Shown here one piece after another: positions 33,560 through 46,116 of a stretch of 64,000 bases of DNA. Position 1 is the stretch's first letter; each line of letters begins with the position of its first letter. Made by a program: the position numbers and the translations under genes. Below the pieces are notes generated by a model that was given only the letters and a program-made list of their open reading frames with translations, did no database searches and was not told the DNA's origin. This DNA comes from Bacillota bacterium (GTDB taxonomy: Bacteria > Bacillota_A > Clostridia > Lachnospirales > WQUN01), in NCBI GenBank assembly GCA_009786175.1, contig WQTQ01000243.1, positions 8,534 to 72,533 on the forward strand, given 5' to 3'.

Positions 33560-34484
33560 AATTAAAGCCTCCTTTGGTGGATTTGTTTTTGCGGTCGTAA
33601 AAATTCATGAAATAATCTTCCAAAGTAAACGGTACTTCTGTAAAGAACTTTAGGTCGTAGCCGGATATGGCAGAAATAAACCGGTTCACGTTATTGTCAT
33701 TTACATGGATATTCGCCTGCTTGCGGTGACGCTTTACAGATGCAATTTGATAAAATGCCGATATCTCTTTAATAAACCGCTCGAATTCCTCCCGGGAGTT
33801 AAATTCTACCCTGTACGTCTTGCTTTCATTATGACGCAAATCGTCGGCAAAAAAGCTGGACACCAAGCAGCCTTCTTTTATTATGGCAATGCGGTCGCAA
33901 GTGGCGTCAACTTCCGAAAATATGTGTGAAGATAATAAAATTGTTTTGCCGCGCTTCTTTTCCTCTTTTACAAACTCAATAAAAATACCCTGCATAACCG
34001 GGTCCAGGCCGCTGGTTGGCTCGTCAAGCACCAAAATATCCGGATCATGCATAAAGGCGGTAACAATGGCCAGTTTACGCTTCATACCCAAAGCCATGCG
34101 CTTTAGCCCGCCTTTTGGCTCCAATCCAAAGCGGTCGATTAGTGCATGGGTATAATCCATACTTGTCATGCCTCTTAAGTCGGCCATCATTTTAATAAAT
34201 TGCAGGCCTGTCAAATTTTCCGGCAGGGCAATTTCACCGGGAAGGTAGCCCAACGTACGTTGAATCTCGTGGTAATGCTTCCAACTGTCTTGCCCGTTTA
34301 CAAGGGTTCTCCCTTTTTGCGGGCGGGAAAACCCCATAATGTGCCGGATAGTTGTGGTCTTTCCCGCGCCGTTTGGCCCAAGAAAACCGTAAACTTCGCC
34401 TTTTTCCACGTTAAAACTAAGGTCAAAAACGCCCCGCCCAAAGCCATAATCCTTTGTCAAATTTTCTATCTGCAATACAGCCAT
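33546..34484 (-). CDS. ABC transporter ATP-binding protein (first of two)
   Basis: A 312-residue ATPase with Walker A GPNGAGKTTTIRHIMG, Walker B ILVLDEPTSGLDPVM, signature region LKRMALGMKRK and H-loop SSHIFSEVD. ATG 34484 follows GGGGAG. A TTG three bases upstream is an alternative start. It heads a leftward exporter operon. The second permease half is not encoded separately, so two copies of the same permease are expected to pair with the two ATPases. Confidence 0.9.
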   Translation of the reverse strand: MAVLQIENLTKDYGFGRGVFDLSFNVEKGEVYGFLGPNGAGKTTTIRHIMGFSRPQKGRTLVNGQDSWKHYHEIQRTLGYLPGEIALPENLTGLQFIKMMADLRGMTSMDYTHALIDRFGLEPKGGLKRMALGMKRKLAIVTAFMHDPDILVLDEPTSGLDPVMQGIFIEFVKEEKKRGKTILLSSHIFSEVDATCDRIAIIKEGCLVSSFFADDLRHNESKTYRVEFNSREEFERFIKEISAFYQIASVKRHRKQANIHVNDNNVNRFISAISGYDLKFFTEVPFTLEDYFMNFYDRKNKSTKGGFNFGTD

Positions 34485-34579
34485 CAATTATTCTCCCCTT
34501 TAGTGTATCGTCGATTGTACCACTTTTTGGACAATACCACTAGAGCCGCCGAAAAATTCCATTGTGCCATCCTTTTGGT

Positions 34580-34608
34580 TTGACACAACAGTTTTTTTTC
34601 AATATTAT
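34580..34608 (+). promoter_or_regulatory. Sigma-A promoter of the dapA operon
   Basis: Consensus TTGACA (34580-34585), a 17-base spacer and TATTAT (34603-34608), ending 32 bases before the dapA start. The leader is too short for a lysine riboswitch. Confidence 0.8.
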
Positions 34609-34640
34609 ATTATAAACTATTTTAGAATCGAGGGAATTTT

Positions 34641-35543
34641 ATGTCCATTTATACAGGCTGCGGCGTTGCATTATGCACGCCATTTGACAAAAACGGAAAT
34701 TTTAACGGTACCGAGTACGAAAAGTTTATCGATTTTCAGGTACAGCAGGGTACAGACGCTCTTATTTCCTGTGGTACAACAGGGGAAGCAACAACTCTTT
34801 CCAATGAAGAACATATTGAAGTGGTACGCACAGCGGTTTTGGCCGCAAAAAAAGCCGGGGAAAAGTACGGTCGTAAAGTCCCGGTTGTGGCAGGGGCCGG
34901 CGGCAATAATACCGCCGCTTGTGTAGCCGCGGGCAAAGCCCTGCAGCAAGCCGGGGCAGACGCGCTAATGTACACTACTCCATATTACAACAAAACATCT
35001 CAGCGCGGGTTGGTGGCGCACTTTTCTGCACTTGCAGCAGGAGTAGACTCGCCAATTGTTGTGTACAACGTGCCGCCTCGCACAGCCATGAACATGCTGC
35101 CAAAAACCCTTGCGGAAGTTGCAAAACTGCCAAACATACAGGCAGTCAAGGAAACCAGCAGCGACATTAACCAAATTGCCGAAATTATCGAACGCTGCGC
35201 AGGTAACATTGACATTTATGTAGGCAACGATTCCGAAATTCTGCCAACTCTTGCTCTTGGGGGCAAAGGCGTAATTTCCACAATGGGCAACATTGCCCCG
35301 GCAAGCATCAAAAGCATAGTAGACAAATTTTTTGCAGGCGACATTGAAGGCAGCCGCAAGTTACAGCTTGGTATTTTGCCTATGACGCGCCTTTTGTTTG
35401 CAGATGTAAACCCAATGCCCGTAAAAGCCGCACTGCGCATGATGGGCTTTGATATAGGTTATTGCCGCTTACCTCTTGTGGATATCGAGCCAGCATTGGC
35501 AGAAGACTTGCAGGATGAAATGAAAAGGTATGGTTTGATATGA
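34641..35543 (+). CDS. dapA: 4-hydroxy-tetrahydrodipicolinate synthase
   Basis: A 300-residue TIM barrel that condenses pyruvate and aspartate semialdehyde, the first step of the diaminopimelate/lysine branch. Catalytic residues are in place: Thr46-Thr47 in SCGTTGEATTL, Tyr142 in VYNVPPRTAMN with Arg147, and Schiff-base Lys170 in AVKETSSD. Length is normal. It overlaps dapB by four bases (ATGA), so translation is coupled, and a strong promoter precedes it. Its product supplies diaminopimelate for peptidoglycan as well as lysine. Confidence 0.97.
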   Translation: MSIYTGCGVALCTPFDKNGNFNGTEYEKFIDFQVQQGTDALISCGTTGEATTLSNEEHIEVVRTAVLAAKKAGEKYGRKVPVVAGAGGNNTAACVAAGKALQQAGADALMYTTPYYNKTSQRGLVAHFSALAAGVDSPIVVYNVPPRTAMNMLPKTLAEVAKLPNIQAVKETSSDINQIAEIIERCAGNIDIYVGNDSEILPTLALGGKGVISTMGNIAPASIKSIVDKFFAGDIEGSRKLQLGILPMTRLLFADVNPMPVKAALRMMGFDIGYCRLPLVDIEPALAEDLQDEMKRYGLI

Positions 35544-36337
35544 GCGACAAAATAAAATTAATTCTTTGCGGTTGTTCTGGCAGAATGGGCACAGCAATAA
35601 GTAATATGGTTGCCAATACCGACAATATGGAAATTGTATTGGGTGTTGACGCGCTTCAACCTGCAGAACCACGCCCCTATCCGGTTTATGCCAACATAAA
35701 CCGGGAACCGACACCTGTGAATGTGATAATAAGTTATCTGCCGCCGACAGAATCCGGCCAGGAGGATACACTGGCTTTACTTGAGTTTGGCGCGGCAAAC
35801 AACACGCCATTAGTAATTTGCACCACAGGCCTGTCAAAAAATGTGGAAAAGGCTATTTCGAAAGCCTCGAAAAATACAGCTGTTTTCTACTCGGGGAATA
35901 TGTCCCTGGGTATTAACGTGCTTGCCAATGTATTAACAAAAGTATCAAAATTGCTTTACGATTCCAATTTTGATATAGAGCTTATAGAAAAACATCACAA
36001 CAAAAAGCTGGACGCCCCAAGCGGAACAGCGGTTATGCTGCTGGATGCCATTATGAAAGCTGTTTACACACAGCTTAACACAATAACAGACCGCACCGGC
36101 TCATTAAGCCAACGCTCCCGCAACGAGATTGGTGTCAGTGCTGTACGCGGCGGTAATATAATTGGGGAACACAGCATAATTTTTGCCGGACAGAACGAGC
36201 TTATAGAAATTACCCACAGTGCCCAATCCCGGGATGTTTTTGCCGAGGGTACATTAAAAGCCGCCGAGTTTATACACAGTAAGCCGCCGGGTTTGTACAA
36301 TATGCAGGATCTGATAAACAGTTCTATTTTCAACTAA
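35540..36337 (+). CDS. dapB: 4-hydroxy-tetrahydrodipicolinate reductase
   Basis: A 265-residue NAD(P)H-dependent reductase, the step after DapA. The dinucleotide loop GCSGRMGTAI is at 11-20. The catalytic EKHHNKKLDAPSGTA is at 150-164 with His152/His153 and Lys156. The C-terminal R-G-G-N-I-I-G-E-H-S-I-I-F motif is present. It follows dapA with an ATGA overlap. The remaining lysine genes are not in the window. Confidence 0.97.
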   Translation: MSDKIKLILCGCSGRMGTAISNMVANTDNMEIVLGVDALQPAEPRPYPVYANINREPTPVNVIISYLPPTESGQEDTLALLEFGAANNTPLVICTTGLSKNVEKAISKASKNTAVFYSGNMSLGINVLANVLTKVSKLLYDSNFDIELIEKHHNKKLDAPSGTAVMLLDAIMKAVYTQLNTITDRTGSLSQRSRNEIGVSAVRGGNIIGEHSIIFAGQNELIEITHSAQSRDVFAEGTLKAAEFIHSKPPGLYNMQDLINSSIFN

Positions 36338-36356
36338 ATCGCAAAGGGGCCATACC

Positions 36357-37415
36357 ATGACAGATTTTATCAGGCAGCAACTCTCGCTTCATCCGTCTAT
36401 TATGCCGCAGGATATTATAAAAATGTGTTTCCAGGCCGCTTACGGGGCAGAGCATCTTTTGACCGACATCAATAAGGCCAAGGGCTACTTTATGTCCGAA
36501 TATGAGAGTTGCCAGCCAAACGATGAACCGGTAATTGAATTTATCGCCCCGGATGTTTGCCGTGTTAACATTGCCCCATGGAAGAAGTTTTCCCTACCCC
36601 CAGAGTGGCTGTTTCAGTTATTTGTACAGTCCGCTTCCATGCGTTTTGATAACAGCGAAAAGCAATTTTTTGAATTTATATACCAATGGTCAGAGTATGC
36701 CCGGGAAAACCAAGGGCAGGCTTTGGCCTTTTCTTTTGACGAATTTGATGATGCTTTACAAAAATACCTTGCCACGTGTAAAAACGACAAACCCCGGGCG
36801 ATACACCACAGCCAGCATTACCGCGACAACGAAAAACCCGCCTACAGGGTAATTTCCGGACCGCATGTGCGACTGGTGCCTATTTTGACGGCACTTGCGG
36901 GCATGGGCGGCGGCGTAATTGCCATAGACGGCCGGGCCGCTTCCGGCAAGTCTACATTAGCGGCGGGGCTAAAATCTGTAATAGGCGCGGAAATTGTTCA
37001 CATGGACGACTTTTTCCTACCCGCACATTTGCGCACCCAAGAACGCTTAAACGAGCCCGGCGGTAATGTCCACTACGAACGCTTAGCGGAAGAAGTGCTG
37101 CCTAATTTACACGATAAGGTCAATGCCTTTGAATACCGGGTTTTTAACTGCGGCACAATGTCTTACAACGGCACGCGCAAAATCATGCCGCGCAAATGGC
37201 TTGTTGTTGAAGGCTCGTACAGCCACCACCCTAAGCTGGGTGATTATATGGATGTGCGCGTCTTCTCAACTATAGACGCTACAACCCAAATTTCCCGCAT
37301 TACCGCCCGCAACGGCGAAAAATTGACAGAAATGTTTGCCACAAAGTGGATTCCCATGGAAGAAAAATATTTTGATGGGTACAAAATTGCGGAGAACGCG
37401 CAATTGCGAGTTTAG
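36357..37415 (+). CDS. Uridine kinase-like P-loop protein with unknown N-terminal domain
   Basis: A 352-residue protein. The C-terminal half (about 180-350) is a uridine-kinase/phosphoribulokinase-like NTPase with Walker A IDGRAASGKSTLAAGL, HMDDFFLP after the first strand and WLVVEGSYSHHP. The first 170 residues (IIKMCFQAAYGAEHLL onward) are a separate domain I do not recognise. It follows dapB by 19 bases on the same strand but has no obvious link to lysine synthesis. The phosphate acceptor is unknown, and a nucleoside or small sugar is plausible. Confidence 0.75.
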   Translation: MTDFIRQQLSLHPSIMPQDIIKMCFQAAYGAEHLLTDINKAKGYFMSEYESCQPNDEPVIEFIAPDVCRVNIAPWKKFSLPPEWLFQLFVQSASMRFDNSEKQFFEFIYQWSEYARENQGQALAFSFDEFDDALQKYLATCKNDKPRAIHHSQHYRDNEKPAYRVISGPHVRLVPILTALAGMGGGVIAIDGRAASGKSTLAAGLKSVIGAEIVHMDDFFLPAHLRTQERLNEPGGNVHYERLAEEVLPNLHDKVNAFEYRVFNCGTMSYNGTRKIMPRKWLVVEGSYSHHPKLGDYMDVRVFSTIDATTQISRITARNGEKLTEMFATKWIPMEEKYFDGYKIAENAQLRV

Positions 37416-37441
37416 CATCTACAAAAACTTAAAAATTAAGC

Positions 37442-37527
37442 GACTCCGTCGCTTCCCGCAGACGGAGTCCAGGAAGTGGAAGCGGGATTTATTCCCGCTG
37501 TAACGGCGGGGTTTGGGGCAGAGCCCC
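37442..37527. repeat. Hairpin-rich intergenic block
   Basis: Three consecutive perfect stems: GACTCCGTC/GACGGAGTC (37442-37469), AGCGGGA/TCCCGCT (37481-37499) and GGGGC/GCCCC (37515-37527). The stretch between the kinase-like gene and the sugar operon looks like a composite of dispersed palindromic repeats rather than a single terminator, since no T-run follows. Confidence 0.55.
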
Positions 37528-37547
37528 ATTAAGATAGGAGGTTTCCC

Positions 37548-38627
37548 ATGAAATACTGCAGCAATTGGGACAAAACAAAAGCCCGTCACGCGGCATTCTG
37601 GAACGGAACCATGGAAAAAGGCGACTGTCTTCATTCCGTATTTGCAATAAAGGATTTTTCCCGGCCCATCAACCCAACGGGCTACCCTTTCCCGGACGGC
37701 GAAGAAGACCGACTAAAATGGTGGACAGACCCGGAGATTATCATCAGGCGCAACCGGGAATGTTTCGATAATACTTACTATGCGGGGGACGCATTTCCAA
37801 TTTTGTTTCACAACCTGGGGCCCACCAACTGCGCCGGGTACTTTGAAGGCGCGGTACCCCGCTTTGGCCCAAGCGTTTGGTACGCCATAACCCTGGAAGA
37901 CTACAGCCAACTAAAATTTGACCCAAACAGCTTTATGTACAAAAAATCCATTTCATTAGCGGAAGAATATGTCCTCGACGCCCAAGGGGATTACATTGTT
38001 TCCATGGCGGACACATCAGGGATTGCGGACGCACTTTCCGGCTTGCGCGGCCCAGAGCAATTTATGCTGGACCTGTTAGACCGCCCGGAGGAAGTCAAGG
38101 ATGCCCTTGTTAAGGTGCAGGCCGTTTGGGAGGATGTTAACAAGAAAATATATGAAATTGTACGGGAAAACAACAGCGGCGGTTCCAGCGTGGGATGGCT
38201 GCAAACCTGGGCACTGGGCCTTCACGGGCAAATCCAATGCGACATGTCTGTAATGGTGTCACCGGGCATGTTTGATGAGTTTTGCATGTACGAACTGCGC
38301 AAACAATCGGAATTTTTAGATTATTCCCTGTATCATTTCGATGGCTACGCCCAAACCATGCACCTGGACCAAATGCTTAGCGTCAAGGAACTGGACGCAA
38401 TCCAGTGGACAAACATTGCCGGACAAGGGCCGTCCGTGGATTTTATACCGGAACTGCAAAAAATACAAAAGGCCGGGAAGCGTTTAATTTTAGACTCCCC
38501 GCCTCACTTGGTAAAAGAACTATTGGACAACCTGGAAGCAAGCAAAATGTATATCCGTACTTGGGTAGGCAGCCCGGCCGATGCAGACAACATGGTAAAA
38601 ATGATCGGGCAGTACGCAAGAGACTAA
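37548..38627 (+). CDS. Uroporphyrinogen decarboxylase-fold protein (methyltransferase-like)
   Basis: A 359-residue member of the URO-D/MtaA-CmuA superfamily. Recognisable segments are SMADTSGIADALSGLRGPEQFMLDLLDRPEEV, YHFDGYAQTMHLDQMLSV and the C-terminal aspartate/cysteine-like metal region LILDSPPHLVKELLDNL. Such proteins are often corrinoid-dependent methyltransferases or of unknown function in sugar operons of Clostridia. True HemE activity is unlikely without other heme genes nearby. It opens a seven-gene rightward run, 18 bases ahead of the GH2 gene. Confidence 0.75.
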   Translation: MKYCSNWDKTKARHAAFWNGTMEKGDCLHSVFAIKDFSRPINPTGYPFPDGEEDRLKWWTDPEIIIRRNRECFDNTYYAGDAFPILFHNLGPTNCAGYFEGAVPRFGPSVWYAITLEDYSQLKFDPNSFMYKKSISLAEEYVLDAQGDYIVSMADTSGIADALSGLRGPEQFMLDLLDRPEEVKDALVKVQAVWEDVNKKIYEIVRENNSGGSSVGWLQTWALGLHGQIQCDMSVMVSPGMFDEFCMYELRKQSEFLDYSLYHFDGYAQTMHLDQMLSVKELDAIQWTNIAGQGPSVDFIPELQKIQKAGKRLILDSPPHLVKELLDNLEASKMYIRTWVGSPADADNMVKMIGQYARD

Positions 38628-41831
<3,204 letters not shown>

Positions 41832-42401
41832 GTGGGCATCATTATCTTTGGTGCGTCGGGTGCGGGAAGCACTACACTTGGTAAAGAAATTGCTAAACGG
41901 CTCAATTTTCAATATTTAGATATTGACGATTATCTATGGCGTTGGGATACAAAAATACCGCTTACAGCTACTCGTCCTGTAGAGGAACGGACTGAACTTT
42001 TGTTGAATGCTATAAAAATGCATCCGCGTTTTATTTTAGCAGGCACCATTTTTAGCAACCAAAAGTTGTTTGAGCCCGTAATTGATTTAGCAGTTTTTCT
42101 ATCAACGCCTGCGGAAGTTTGCGCACAGCGTGTCCACACCAGGGAACTTGCACGCTGGGGAGAGAGAATTCTTCCGTCTGGCGACATGTATAAGGCAACT
42201 CGATTCCACGGTGATTTTGATGATTATGTTGACAACGCTCAAAAATATGAAACAGCAGATGCATCAAAATTCGGCCGCAAACTGCATGAGCAATGGATTT
42301 CAGAGTTACTATGCCCTGTTCTGCGGGTGGACGGAATGAAAAGCATTGCCGAAAATGCTGATTGGGTGATAGAGCAATTTCTGAACCTACAGCGCGAGTA
42401 G
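41832..42401 (+). CDS. AAA/adenylate-kinase-like P-loop protein
   Basis: A 189-residue P-loop protein starting at GTG immediately after the lacZ TAA. Walker A is GASGAGSTTLGKEIAKRL at 6-23, and the following YLDIDDYLW resembles the acceptor region of shikimate/adenylate-kinase-like proteins. A lid-like arginine segment (QRVHTRELARWGERI) is present. It probably phosphorylates a small molecule, but the acceptor is unknown. No separate ribosome site is seen, so translation likely depends on the upstream gene. Confidence 0.7.
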   Translation: MGIIIFGASGAGSTTLGKEIAKRLNFQYLDIDDYLWRWDTKIPLTATRPVEERTELLLNAIKMHPRFILAGTIFSNQKLFEPVIDLAVFLSTPAEVCAQRVHTRELARWGERILPSGDMYKATRFHGDFDDYVDNAQKYETADASKFGRKLHEQWISELLCPVLRVDGMKSIAENADWVIEQFLNLQRE

Positions 42402-42446
42402 TATAGTATTTTCAATGAGTAGCGAAAATTATCCGGAGGCGACAAC

Positions 42447-42944
42447 ATGATTTTTTACAACGCGCGGGCAATCATAGTAAAAAAAGAAAATGCGAAGGAA
42501 ATGGTGCTGGTTCAGCGGTGTTTCAGGAAAGGTTATCCAAGGCATTTCGAATTCCCCGGTGGCTGCAACGAATGGGGCGAGTCAATTATTGATACGTTAA
42601 AACGGGAGGTCATGGAAGAAGTGGGCTTAACCGTAACAAAAATCTACGGAATGGAAAACTACATGGCTCATGGCGATGTGGAAACATTCGTACCTTATTC
42701 TGTTTATTTTGGTGTGCAAGGCTGGACATTTCAAACAGGCGAGTTCGCGGGACAGCGGGGCAAGTCCGTTGGCGTGCATTTCAAGTGCGAAGCGGAAGGC
42801 ACCCCACTGGAAAAAGGCGACAAAACTGTGGAAATCCAATGGATAACACCGGAAAGGCTACGGGAGCTGCTTGACGAACCGAATATGTTCGGGGATATTG
42901 ACAGAGGGGCAGCAGAGTTATATTGCGCGGAATTTGGGTTGTGA
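42447..42944 (+). CDS. Nudix hydrolase
   Basis: A 165-residue protein with a complete Nudix box, G-C-N-E-W-G-E-S-x6-K-R-E-V-M-E-E-V-G-L (G-x5-E-x7-R-E-x2-E-E-x-G), near residues 38-60. It hydrolyses a nucleoside diphosphate linked to another group. Substrate not predictable. ATG follows CCGGAGGCG. It lies inside the sugar operon without an obvious metabolic link. Confidence 0.88.
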   Translation: MIFYNARAIIVKKENAKEMVLVQRCFRKGYPRHFEFPGGCNEWGESIIDTLKREVMEEVGLTVTKIYGMENYMAHGDVETFVPYSVYFGVQGWTFQTGEFAGQRGKSVGVHFKCEAEGTPLEKGDKTVEIQWITPERLRELLDEPNMFGDIDRGAAELYCAEFGL

Positions 42945-42977
42945 TTTTTTTCAACATACATCTAAGGAGGTTTTACA

Positions 42978-43865
42978 ATGCACGAAATTAAAATTGGTAC
43001 CATCGTACCGGCGGGTAACGCAAAAAAAATGATCCCAAGGCTTATCCCTTACGGCTTCGAAACTTTTGCCCTAATGTTTTGGGAGTCTATCGGCAAAACA
43101 GATGTGCAACAGCTGGCCACAGACGTTATGGCCCTTTTAGAGGGCACAGGCTGCACAATTTCCAGCATTGGCGTGTACGGCAACCCGTTGCTGGACAACG
43201 AGCGGGGCGAAAATTGCAGAAAAAGCTGGGAAGCCTTAATCAACGCCGCCCGTCTTTTCAAAACAGACATCGTAGCGGGCTTCACAGGCAGGGTTTTGGA
43301 CGCGTCCGTAGACAAATCCATCCCCAAGTTTACGGAAGTTTTTACACCGCTAACGGAACTGGCCCGGGAAAAAGGCGTAAAAATCGCCTTTGAAAACTGC
43401 GATATGGGCGGCGATTGGAACCGTGGCGACTTTAACATCGCATTCAGCCCAAAAGCCTGGGAGCTGATGTTTGAAGCCGTACCTTATGACAATATTGGCC
43501 TGCAGTGGGAACCGTGCCACCATATGGTACAGCTTGTAGACCCAATCCCGCAGCTTCGCAAATGGGTTCACAGGATTTTCTCCATCCATGGCAAAGACGC
43601 AACAATTGCATGGGATGTTATTAAGGAGAAGGGCATAAAATGCGGCGAACCGTACGCCTGGCACCGAACACCGGGCTTTGGCGACAGCAACTGGACAGAC
43701 ATAATTTCCATTTTACGTATGGCCGGCTACAAAGGCGCGATAGAGATTGAGGGCTGGCACGACCCAATTTACAAGGGCGAGTTGGAATATGTGGGGCAAG
43801 TTCACGCCCTTAACTACCTTAAAAACTGCCGCGGCGGCGACTGGGTTCCAAACCTGGAGGCGTAA
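42978..43865 (+). CDS. Sugar phosphate isomerase/epimerase (xylose isomerase-like TIM barrel)
   Basis: A 295-residue AP-endonuclease-2/IolE-like TIM barrel. Metal-site segments include AFENCDMGGDWNRGDFNIAF, GLQWEPCHH, IHGKD and the closing IEIEGWHDP. It likely isomerises or epimerises a sugar or inositol derivative. AAGGAGG precedes ATG. The Zn-dehydrogenase starts two bases after its stop and an oxidoreductase follows, so the three probably process one polyol or sugar. Confidence 0.85.
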   Translation: MHEIKIGTIVPAGNAKKMIPRLIPYGFETFALMFWESIGKTDVQQLATDVMALLEGTGCTISSIGVYGNPLLDNERGENCRKSWEALINAARLFKTDIVAGFTGRVLDASVDKSIPKFTEVFTPLTELAREKGVKIAFENCDMGGDWNRGDFNIAFSPKAWELMFEAVPYDNIGLQWEPCHHMVQLVDPIPQLRKWVHRIFSIHGKDATIAWDVIKEKGIKCGEPYAWHRTPGFGDSNWTDIISILRMAGYKGAIEIEGWHDPIYKGELEYVGQVHALNYLKNCRGGDWVPNLEA

Positions 43866-43867
43866 TT

Positions 43868-44887
43868 ATGCTGCGGCAAATTATGACGGCCCCGGGGGTT
43901 ATTGTATTTGAAAATGCAGAAACACCAAAGCTGAGCAAAGGGCAAGTGCTTCTGCGCATGGCACACATTGGCGTATGCGGTTCAGACATTCATGTCTACC
44001 ACGGCAAGCACCCATTCACATCGTACCCCATTACCCAAGGCCACGAAGTTGCCGGGGAAATTGTTGAACTTGGCGAAGGCATATGCACACTAAATGTCGG
44101 ACAAAAAGTTACAATTCAGCCCCAGATTGTGTGCCAAAAATGCCACCCATGCCGCAACGGCAAGTACAACCTTTGTGAAGAGTTAAAGGTAATGGGCTTC
44201 CAGGCAACAGGCGCGGCGTCGGAATTTTTTGTGGTAGACGCAGCCAAAGTCACACCACTGCCGGACGGCATGACCCTTGTAGAAGGCGCGATGATTGAAC
44301 CCCTTGCCGTAGGCGTCCACGCTGTAAATCAGGCAGGTGGCGTAGAGGGCAAAAATATAATTGTCCTTGGCGCAGGGCCGATAGGCAACCTTTTGGCCCA
44401 GGCGGCAAAAGGCTTGGGCGCGGCGAAGGTCATGATTACGGACATCAGCGATTTCCGCCTGACAAAAGCCGCAGAGTGCGGCATAGACATTTGCGTAAAC
44501 ACTAAAGAGAAGGACCTGGGCCAAGAAATTGCAGCCCACTTTGGCTCGGACAAAGCAGATGTAATTTTCGAATGCGCCGGTACAAATGTTACCATTTCGC
44601 AGGCCATAACATTCGCCCGCAAAGGCTCTATGATTGTAATTGTGGCGGTGTACGACGCGCCCCCAACGGTGGACCTGGCACTGGCAAATGACAAGGAATT
44701 GTGCCTGAATAACACAATGATGTACCGCAACGAGGATTACCTTGGCGCGATAGAGCTTGTAAATGCCAAAAAGGTGAAGCTTGAGCCGTTGGTAACGCGC
44801 CATTTTCCATTCAACAAGTACAAAGAAGCCTACGAATTTATCGACGCTAACAGAGAAACAACCATGAAAGTTATAATCGACATGTAG
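43868..44887 (+). CDS. Zinc-dependent medium-chain alcohol/polyol dehydrogenase
   Basis: A 339-residue MDR dehydrogenase. The catalytic zinc site is in GVCGSDIHVYHG and GHEVAGEIVELG, and the structural zinc in C-x2-C-x2-C-x7-C (CQKCHPCRNGKYNLC). The NAD loop is VLGAGPIGNLLAQAAKG near 170-185. It resembles sorbitol or threonine dehydrogenases. The Rossmann-proximal segment ITDISDF suggests NAD(H) preference. It lies between a sugar isomerase and a Gfo/Idh oxidoreductase in one operon. Confidence 0.9.
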   Translation: MLRQIMTAPGVIVFENAETPKLSKGQVLLRMAHIGVCGSDIHVYHGKHPFTSYPITQGHEVAGEIVELGEGICTLNVGQKVTIQPQIVCQKCHPCRNGKYNLCEELKVMGFQATGAASEFFVVDAAKVTPLPDGMTLVEGAMIEPLAVGVHAVNQAGGVEGKNIIVLGAGPIGNLLAQAAKGLGAAKVMITDISDFRLTKAAECGIDICVNTKEKDLGQEIAAHFGSDKADVIFECAGTNVTISQAITFARKGSMIVIVAVYDAPPTVDLALANDKELCLNNTMMYRNEDYLGAIELVNAKKVKLEPLVTRHFPFNKYKEAYEFIDANRETTMKVIIDM

Positions 44888-44932
44888 GGGTGGTTACAAA
44901 CCGCCCGTCACAAAATATAAGGAGGATTACAA

Positions 44933-45958
44933 ATGCACAAAATTATTGTTGCCGGTTGCGGCATGGTGTCCAATTCTTGGATAGAAGTTACACAAAAACG
45001 CAGCGACTGCCAAATCGTCGGCCTTGTAAACAGGAACGTCGACAGGGCAAACGCAAAAAAAGCCGAATTTGGCCTGTCCGCAAACACATATTCCAGCCTG
45101 GAAGAAGCCCTGGAAAAAGAAGACGCGAACCTTGTATTCGACCTTACCGCACCGGAGTCCCACTACCACATAGTTACAACCGCCCTAAAGGTCGGCTGTC
45201 ACGTTTTTGGCGAAAAGCCAATGTCCGACACATTAGAAAATGCGGAAAAAATGGTACAAGTCGCAGAAGACACAGGCCGCGAATATTTTGTAATGCAAAA
45301 CAGACGATATGTACCGGGTATTGTTGCCATGCGCAACTTTTTACACACAGGCAAGCTTGGGGTAATTGGCCAACTGTCCGCCAGCTTCCAGCTAGACCCG
45401 CACTTTGGCGGCTTTAGGGAAGACATGGACAGCCCCCTTTTGGCAGACATGGCTATTCACACCTTTGACGCCGCCCGCTTTATCACCGGCAAAAACCCCG
45501 TTTCCGTTTACTGTCACGAATATAACCCCGCCTGGTCTTGGTACAAGGGCAACGCCGCCGCTGTTTGCATCTTCGAAATGGAAGACGGCTCTGTATTCGA
45601 CTACCGGGGCAGCTGGTGCGCCAATGGCATGAACACATCCTGGGAGTCTGAATGGCGCGCTGCCTGCGCAGACGGCGCGGTATTCTGGGACGGCAACGTA
45701 AAACTGTACTACGACTTAACTTCCACAGGCTCGCCAAAAACAGGCCTTGCCAGCGAAAACGAAATTACTGCCAACTATATCGACATCCCAATCCCGCCCC
45801 AGCCATTTGGCGGCCACCACATGTGCATAACAGAAATGTTTGACGCGCTAAACAACGGTACACGCCCGCAAACGGATTGCCGGGACAACATTAACAGCAT
45901 CCGGATGGTGTACAAGGCGATAGAAAGTGCCAGAAGTAAAAAATTAGTTATGCTTTAA
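44933..45958 (+). CDS. Gfo/Idh/MocA family oxidoreductase
   Basis: A 341-residue NAD(P)-dependent sugar or inositol oxidoreductase. The N-terminal Rossmann domain has IVAGCGMVSNSWIEV and the family signature HVFGEKPMSDT (E-K-P with the catalytic Lys). The C-terminal domain carries DMAIHTFDAARFITG with the catalytic Asp/His. AAGGAGG precedes ATG. It is the last gene of the carbohydrate operon. A terminator lies 87 bases downstream. Confidence 0.9.
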   Translation: MHKIIVAGCGMVSNSWIEVTQKRSDCQIVGLVNRNVDRANAKKAEFGLSANTYSSLEEALEKEDANLVFDLTAPESHYHIVTTALKVGCHVFGEKPMSDTLENAEKMVQVAEDTGREYFVMQNRRYVPGIVAMRNFLHTGKLGVIGQLSASFQLDPHFGGFREDMDSPLLADMAIHTFDAARFITGKNPVSVYCHEYNPAWSWYKGNAAAVCIFEMEDGSVFDYRGSWCANGMNTSWESEWRAACADGAVFWDGNVKLYYDLTSTGSPKTGLASENEITANYIDIPIPPQPFGGHHMCITEMFDALNNGTRPQTDCRDNINSIRMVYKAIESARSKKLVML

Positions 45959-46044
45959 AAAATGGATTATGAGCTCGGACAAGAGATTATTGCAAGGCTG
46001 GAGCTATAGAAATTGTCTTTCGGCTGACCAGTATTAGGTAGTAC

Positions 46045-46090
46045 GCCCCATAAGACAAGGCAATCTCACAGCCTTATCTTATGGGGCTTT
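46045..46090 (+). terminator. Terminator of the carbohydrate operon
   Basis: GCCCCATAAGACAAGGC (46045-46061) pairs with GCCTTATCTTATGGGGC (46071-46087), followed by TTT. Confidence 0.85.
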
Positions 46091-46116
46091 ATCATGATGA
46101 TTAGGAGTTAACTAAA

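Noticed and set aside
34488..34640. Lysine riboswitch upstream of dapA
   Set aside because: The promoter at 34580-34608 leaves a leader of about 25 bases, too short for a riboswitch.
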